Below, piece by piece: positions 6,834-10,589 of a stretch of 10,589 nt of DNA. A program made the translations under genes and the position numbers. The stretch lies in assembly GCA_958349075.1 (NCBI GenBank), contig CATWBR010000128.1:1-10589 (forward strand), read 5' to 3'. Below the pieces are notes generated by a model. It was not told where the DNA came from, did no database searches, and saw nothing but the letters and a program-made list of their open reading frames with translations. The DNA comes from an uncultured Clostridium sp. GTDB taxonomy: Bacteria > Bacillota > Clostridia > Lachnospirales > Lachnospiraceae. How positions within the stretch are numbered: position 1 is the stretch's first letter; each line of letters starts with the position of its first letter.

Positions 6834-7718
6834 CTATCCAATACATTTTCTCAGGTAATCGGCCGACTTTTTCATCCCTACCGAGGCATCCGGTATATCA
6901 TCCGGGTGCCAGCGTCTCTCATATTCCAATGACAGCCACCCCTCATACCCGTGTTCTTTTACCATCTTAAGAATTGCCGGCCAGTCCAGGCATCCTTCCC
7001 CGACTATCCGCGTAACTACATTGCGTTCCTCCTCTTTAGGGTGGGAAACATCGGAAGAAACAAATTTCCTGTCCTCCCCCTTAAAAGCCAGATCCTTCAC
7101 ATGCATGTAGTAAATTTTCTCCGCCTGCAGCGGAATCGCTTCCCTGTAGTCCTCCTTTTGCGTAAATGTGAGGTTTGCCTGATCGTATAGAATGCCGACG
7201 GACGGATGATTGATTTTTCGTGACACCCCGATGCTCTCCGCGGCCGACACGGTCATTGTGTTAAAATGGTTTTCAATCACAAGCTTAATCCCCGCCTCCC
7301 CGGCTTCGTCCCCCAAAATCCTCATGCTCCGGATCAGGTTCTCCAGTTTTTCTCCCGTCTCATCCCTGTCGCCCGCCGCAAAGTTTCCTCCGTAAATCCT
7401 TATGTACTCCGCGCCCAGATACCCGGCATATCCAATGACACGGCGGATTCCGTCCATATCCCTGTTTCTCACCGCCTCATCCGGGTCATTAAACCGGGAA
7501 TTGTAGGGAGTCAGGCAGATAATACGGATTCCAAGCCTTTTCGAAACATTCCTGATTTCCCGAAGCCGCTCCCGAGGGCAGTCCTCCGGAATTCCGCTCC
7601 TGTAGCCGTCCTGAACGACTATCTCGGCTCCTTCCAGCCCAATACGGTGAAACAGTTCCAAAGCTTCCGTAACCGTATATTCCGGCGTCCCCATTGTATG
7701 GCCCGCAATATTAAACAT
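6834..7718 (-). CDS. TIM-barrel sugar phosphate isomerase/epimerase-like protein (AP endonuclease 2 superfamily)
   Basis: A 294-residue protein of the xylose isomerase-like TIM-barrel superfamily (IolE, IolI, hydroxypyruvate isomerase and ketose 3-epimerase relatives). Likely divalent-metal ligands stand at the expected barrel strand ends: Glu149 (LVIENH), Asp179 (ILYDQANL), His206 (YYMHVKD) and Glu265 (WLSLEYE). Other family features are the IRIYGGNF strand (106-113) and VGEGCLDWPAIL (239-250). Members isomerise, epimerise or dehydrate sugars and inositol derivatives, and some cleave keto-sugar glycosides; the reaction here cannot be read from sequence. The ATG at 7718 has AGGAGG 8 nt upstream, and the SD begins inside the TAG stop of the upstream oxidoreductase (11-bp gap). 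A 65-bp gap precedes dctP. It probably acts on a product of the neighbouring dehydrogenases. Confidence 0.9.
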   Translation of the reverse strand: MFNIAGHTMGTPEYTVTEALELFHRIGLEGAEIVVQDGYRSGIPEDCPRERLREIRNVSKRLGIRIICLTPYNSRFNDPDEAVRNRDMDGIRRVIGYAGYLGAEYIRIYGGNFAAGDRDETGEKLENLIRSMRILGDEAGEAGIKLVIENHFNTMTVSAAESIGVSRKINHPSVGILYDQANLTFTQKEDYREAIPLQAEKIYYMHVKDLAFKGEDRKFVSSDVSHPKEEERNVVTRIVGEGCLDWPAILKMVKEHGYEGWLSLEYERRWHPDDIPDASVGMKKSADYLRKCIG

Positions 7719-7729
7719 TCCCCTACCTC

Positions 7730-8674
7730 CTAGTCAAGCGCCGGAAGTCCGGCCGCCTTTAAAATCCGGTGCATCAGTTCATGGGTCTTATAAGCGTCCT
7801 CCGCACCCGTAAGCGGCTCTTTTCCCGTCATCAGGCAGTCAAAGAAATGGGCCACGGCAGGCTCAAATCCCAGCTTATCCTCCACTCTCGCCCATCCCAT
7901 GGCCAGGGGCGTCATCAAAGTCGTATGGGACTGCTCCCCGTCCACCACGGTAACACTGTCGGGCGAATTTACATAGACGCTTCTGTTGTGGCCGTGGATT
8001 TCCATCGTCTCCACCCACTGGCCGGACGCGCGGTCGGCCGCTAAAAGTCCGACGGTTCCGTTTTCAAACTGCAGTTGGGCCGTCACCAGTGTTTCATAAT
8101 ACGGATCGGTAAATTTGGCGCAGGCATCCACTTTTACACATTCTCCGCTCAGATATCTCATCAAATCCACCATATGGATCGCATTTTCAAGAGTCGCCCG
8201 GTATTCGGAAGCCGGCCGGTTCTTCTGAGCCACTATCACGTCCGGAACCAGATCCCCGTATGTCTCCTTCGCCTTCCGATAAACCGGGGCGAAGCGTCGG
8301 TTAAAGCCCACCATAAGTTTTTTTCCCGTTTTGGCGGCCAGCTCCGCCATCTCGTCCGCCTCCCGGAGCGTCATGGCAAGCGGTTTCTCACAGAATACGT
8401 CAATTCCCGCATTCAGAAGCTCCTTCACCTGCCGGGGGTGTTCCGTCTTAGGCGACAGGACAAAGGCACAGTCCAGCCCCAGCTCAATCATCTCATTAAG
8501 CGTCTCCACCGCACGCCCGGCCGCATACCGCTCCTTTGCCCTCTTTGCATTTTCCGGATGCTTCGCCATCACAGCGGCCAGTTCCACATCCTCCCTGGCC
8601 GTCAGGATGGGAAGATGGGCAATCTGTGCAATTGCCCCCGTTCCGATTACACCTACGCGAAATTTCTTTTCCAT
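7730..8674 (-). CDS. Gfo/Idh/MocA-family oxidoreductase (first paralogue)
   Basis: Predicted NAD(P)-dependent dehydrogenase of 314 residues. The Rossmann loop is GTGAIA (11-16), with Ala for the third Gly; EKP is at 96-98 in DVFCEKPLAM. The segment GFNRRFAPVYRKA (123-135) and the His motif ENAIHMVDLMRYL (163-175; Glu163, His167, Asp170) without a preceding triple-Gly loop recall the MviM/YceM-like branch rather than inositol or glucose-fructose dehydrogenases; this placement is tentative. The ATG at 8674 is preferred because AGGAGG lies 9 nt upstream; an ATG at 8680 in the same frame is only 3 nt from the SD and adds Met-Ile. Its TAG stop overlaps the next gene's SD. Gaps of 13 bp after dctM and 11 bp to the isomerase gene indicate one operon. 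Confidence 0.92.
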   Translation of the reverse strand: MEKKFRVGVIGTGAIAQIAHLPILTAREDVELAAVMAKHPENAKRAKERYAAGRAVETLNEMIELGLDCAFVLSPKTEHPRQVKELLNAGIDVFCEKPLAMTLREADEMAELAAKTGKKLMVGFNRRFAPVYRKAKETYGDLVPDVIVAQKNRPASEYRATLENAIHMVDLMRYLSGECVKVDACAKFTDPYYETLVTAQLQFENGTVGLLAADRASGQWVETMEIHGHNRSVYVNSPDSVTVVDGEQSHTTLMTPLAMGWARVEDKLGFEPAVAHFFDCLMTGKEPLTGAEDAYKTHELMHRILKAAGLPALD

Positions 8675-8687
8675 TATCATTTTCCTC

Positions 8688-10001
8688 CTAAACTGAATAT
8701 CCCAAGAGCTGCGGCAAGAACGTTACCAGAGGCGGGATATACGTTACAATCATCAAAACAATCACTTCTGCAATTATGTAAGGCAGAATTCCCCGGGAAC
8801 CTCTCTCCACGGAAATCCCGGCAATCTTGCAGGCAATGAAAAGGCAGGCTCCCATCGGAGGCGTCCCCGCTCCGATTACAAGGTTCAGCACCATGACAAC
8901 GCCGAAATGAACCGTGCTGATTCCCAGTTCCGCGGCAATAGGCGCCAGGATCGGCGCCAGGATAATCACCGCGGCGCTTCCGTCCATGAACATTCCCATA
9001 ATCAGAAGCAGAATGTTGACCAGCAGAAAGAAAATATAAGGGGAACGCGTGATTGACAGAAACAGCTCTCCCAGAATCTGGGACATCTGAAGCGCGCTCA
9101 GGCCGTAGCTGAAAATCTTTGCACAACTGATAATCATCAGAATTGTTCCCGACATGGTGGCCGACTTAAGAAGCATTGGCCACAGATCCTTTATTTTTAC
9201 AGTCTTCATGATAAAAATGCCGGCAAACAGGCTGTATACGACTGCCGCCGCCCCTGCCTCGGTCGCGGTGAACACGCCGGTCATGATGCCGCCCACAATA
9301 ATGATGGGCATACCGAGAGGAAGGAGTCCCTCCCGCAGTGTCTTCATTTTCTCCTCCGCGGACAGTTTTTCCGTTCTTCTTGGAAAGTGTTCTTTTCTGT
9401 TCATAAAGGCAACCGCAATCATAAGGCCCAAACCGATCATGAGTCCGGGGATTGCGCCGCCCATAAAAAGAGCGCCTATGGACGCATTGACGGTCACGCC
9501 GTACACGACCATCATGATGCTCGGCGGAATAATCGGCCCGCAGGTTGAGGATGACGCGGTGATGCCTACCGACTGTTCCGGAGAATATCCCTCCTTTACC
9601 ATGGCCGGAATCAGGATGCCCCCGATACAGGAGGTGTCTGCCTGCGCCGATCCCGTAATGCCTCCGAAAAACATGCTCGCCACAATATTCGCCTGCCCCA
9701 GGCTCGCCGGAAGACGGCCAATGACCAGCAAAGCAAGCTTAATCAGCTTATCCGTAATACCTCCCCGGTTCATAATCTCCCCGGCCAATACGTAGAACGG
9801 AATGGCCAGCAGAGGAGAATACCCTATCCCGTTATAGATGGACTGGGGAATTACCAGCCAGGCCTGGGGCGTTCCGGTGACAAAGGAAAGCGCAGCCAGG
9901 CTGCAGACACCGGCCATGCCGAGGCTTATATACACCGGTATCCCAATCAAGATAAATACAAACACTAAAACAATCAGTCCTAATATTACAACACTGTTCA
10001 T
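8688..10001 (-). CDS. dctM: TRAP transporter large permease (DctM family)
   Basis: The large membrane subunit of a TRAP transporter carries the Na+-coupled translocation path. The 437-residue protein has the family length and about twelve hydrophobic segments. Typical motifs are FFGGITGSAQADTSCIGGI followed by LIPAMVKEGY and SSTCGPIIPPSIMMVVYG in the first half, and IGAGTPPMGACLFIACKIAG in the second, the paired re-entrant regions of this family. It lies 36 bp after dctQ, with ATG at 10001 and a GGGAGGGG site just upstream. Its TAG stop is the first part of the TAGGAGG that serves the following oxidoreductase gene, so translation is probably coupled. It works with DctQ and with DctP, encoded further down the operon. 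Substrate class inferred: a carboxylate, perhaps a sugar acid. Confidence 0.96.
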   Translation of the reverse strand: MNSVVILGLIVLVFVFILIGIPVYISLGMAGVCSLAALSFVTGTPQAWLVIPQSIYNGIGYSPLLAIPFYVLAGEIMNRGGITDKLIKLALLVIGRLPASLGQANIVASMFFGGITGSAQADTSCIGGILIPAMVKEGYSPEQSVGITASSSTCGPIIPPSIMMVVYGVTVNASIGALFMGGAIPGLMIGLGLMIAVAFMNRKEHFPRRTEKLSAEEKMKTLREGLLPLGMPIIIVGGIMTGVFTATEAGAAAVVYSLFAGIFIMKTVKIKDLWPMLLKSATMSGTILMIISCAKIFSYGLSALQMSQILGELFLSITRSPYIFFLLVNILLLIMGMFMDGSAAVIILAPILAPIAAELGISTVHFGVVMVLNLVIGAGTPPMGACLFIACKIAGISVERGSRGILPYIIAEVIVLMIVTYIPPLVTFLPQLLGYSV

Positions 10002-10037
10002 AGCCCCTCCCTGGTACCGCCGGCAAAGTCACGGGTC

Positions 10038-10526
10038 CTAATATTCCTTTGGCTCATGGAAAATCCGATTTCCGGCTGTTTTGATGAATTCATAGATGGA
10101 AAGTCCCGCTCCGAGCGGAAGAAACATATAGCAGTATTTGCGCGGAATCCTCAGCATTACCGTCTTAAGCGTTCCCGTTGAGACCGTGAATTCAAAAGAA
10201 CTCATGAAAAACAGAATGAGAAAGCCAAGGCTCATCAGAGTTACTAACGTGCGGACAACCGTCCTTCCCCCGGTTGGAAGGCGATCCACAAAGCTTTGCA
10301 GTTCCGTGTGGCCGTCCTCCCGCACCGCTCTCGCCGTACCGAACATGACCATTGACACCATCAGGATCTGCACCACCTCGTCGCTCCAGAGAATGCCTGA
10401 CCTGAGCACATAACGGAAAAATACGTGGGCAACCACAATACATACAATCGCCGCAAAGGAAATCACACAGCCAACATCTTCCACGGCGGCAATTCCCCTG
10501 TCCACCGCTTTAAAAAAACTCTTCAT
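10038..10526 (-). CDS. dctQ: TRAP transporter small permease (DctQ family)
   Basis: The small membrane subunit pairs with DctM in the TRAP transporter. The 162-residue protein has four predicted transmembrane segments: about 18-41, 49-68, 90-112 and 131-150. The family signature WSDEVVQ (47-53) plus EDGHTEL (70-76) and a following RLP are present. ATG at 10526 is chosen because AAGGAGGTG (10542-10534) lies 7 nt upstream and the typical DctQ N-terminus begins there; the frame also opens at 10580, adding 18 residues that are not DctQ-like and read through that ribosome binding site. It is the first gene of the visible operon; whether another gene precedes it cannot be seen. Confidence 0.94.
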   Translation of the reverse strand: MKSFFKAVDRGIAAVEDVGCVISFAAIVCIVVAHVFFRYVLRSGILWSDEVVQILMVSMVMFGTARAVREDGHTELQSFVDRLPTGGRTVVRTLVTLMSLGFLILFFMSSFEFTVSTGTLKTVMLRIPRKYCYMFLPLGAGLSIYEFIKTAGNRIFHEPKEY

Positions 10527-10589
10527 CTGAAAACACCTCCTTAATAAGGCAGCAGCCCGCTGTTCTTTCTCTTCACACATTTAATCAGG
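10527..10589 (-). promoter_or_regulatory. Upstream edge of the TRAP operon with the dctQ ribosome binding site
   Basis: AAGGAGGTG (10542-10534) is a near-perfect Shine-Dalgarno sequence and fixes the dctQ start. No promoter boxes are visible in the remaining bases, so the transcription start or a further upstream gene lies outside the window. Confidence 0.55.

Noticed and set aside
6434..6841. Minus-strand open frame of 135 codons overlapping the dctP start
   Set aside because: It starts with TTG, is Lys/Glu/Gly-rich from out-of-frame reading of the dctP signal and linker, and lacks a binding site.
8075..8839. Plus-strand open frame of 254 codons
   Set aside because: It lies antisense to the first oxidoreductase and the end of dctM; its His/Arg/Leu-rich translation has no family motif and no ribosome binding site was evident.
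10527..10580. 18-codon N-terminal extension of dctQ
   Set aside because: It reads through the strong AAGGAGG site that serves the ATG at 10526.

Overview
The window reads like the chromosome of an anaerobic Gram-positive bacterium of the Clostridia, most likely a gut Lachnospiraceae (Clostridium clostridioforme/Hungatella-type). The reasons are strong AGGAGG-type ribosome binding sites before almost every gene, moderate G+C, a compact nadA-nadB-nadC operon with a short NadB, a site resembling the Firmicutes NAD repressor NiaR, and a lipoprotein TRAP binding protein. The taxon is inference; no rRNA or other marker gene is present. All ten genes lie on the minus strand, so transcription runs from high to low coordinates.

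Region A (10526 down to 4673) is a tightly packed operon. It holds the TRAP small permease dctQ, the large permease dctM, a Gfo/Idh/MocA oxidoreductase, a TIM-barrel sugar isomerase/epimerase-like protein, the TRAP solute-binding lipoprotein dctP and a second Gfo/Idh/MocA oxidoreductase. Gaps are 11-65 bp, with one 4-bp overlap. Its promoter lies outside the window. Region B (4491-4643) is a non-coding patch full of inverted repeats that looks like a small dispersed palindromic element. Region C (4477-3302) is a third, divergent Gfo/Idh/MocA gene. It ends inside an 18-bp perfect inverted repeat (3276-3323), the likely transcriptional boundary.

Region D (3182 down to 73) is the de novo NAD operon. 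A clear sigma-A-type promoter (TTGTCA, 17 bp, TATACT) has its -35 box covered by a NiaR-like operator. After a leader of about 100 nt come nadA, nadB and nadC, which convert L-aspartate through iminoaspartate and quinolinate to nicotinate mononucleotide. Positions 1-72, downstream of nadC, show no gene and no convincing terminator.

Regions A and C together suggest uptake of an acidic sugar or sugar-like carboxylate by a TRAP transporter, followed by NAD(P)-dependent oxidation/reduction and isomerisation. Three unlike Gfo/Idh/MocA proteins plus one TIM-barrel enzyme, with no kinase, aldolase or regulator in view, match no named pathway I can assign. This is the most interesting part of the window. 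The NAD operon is conventional.
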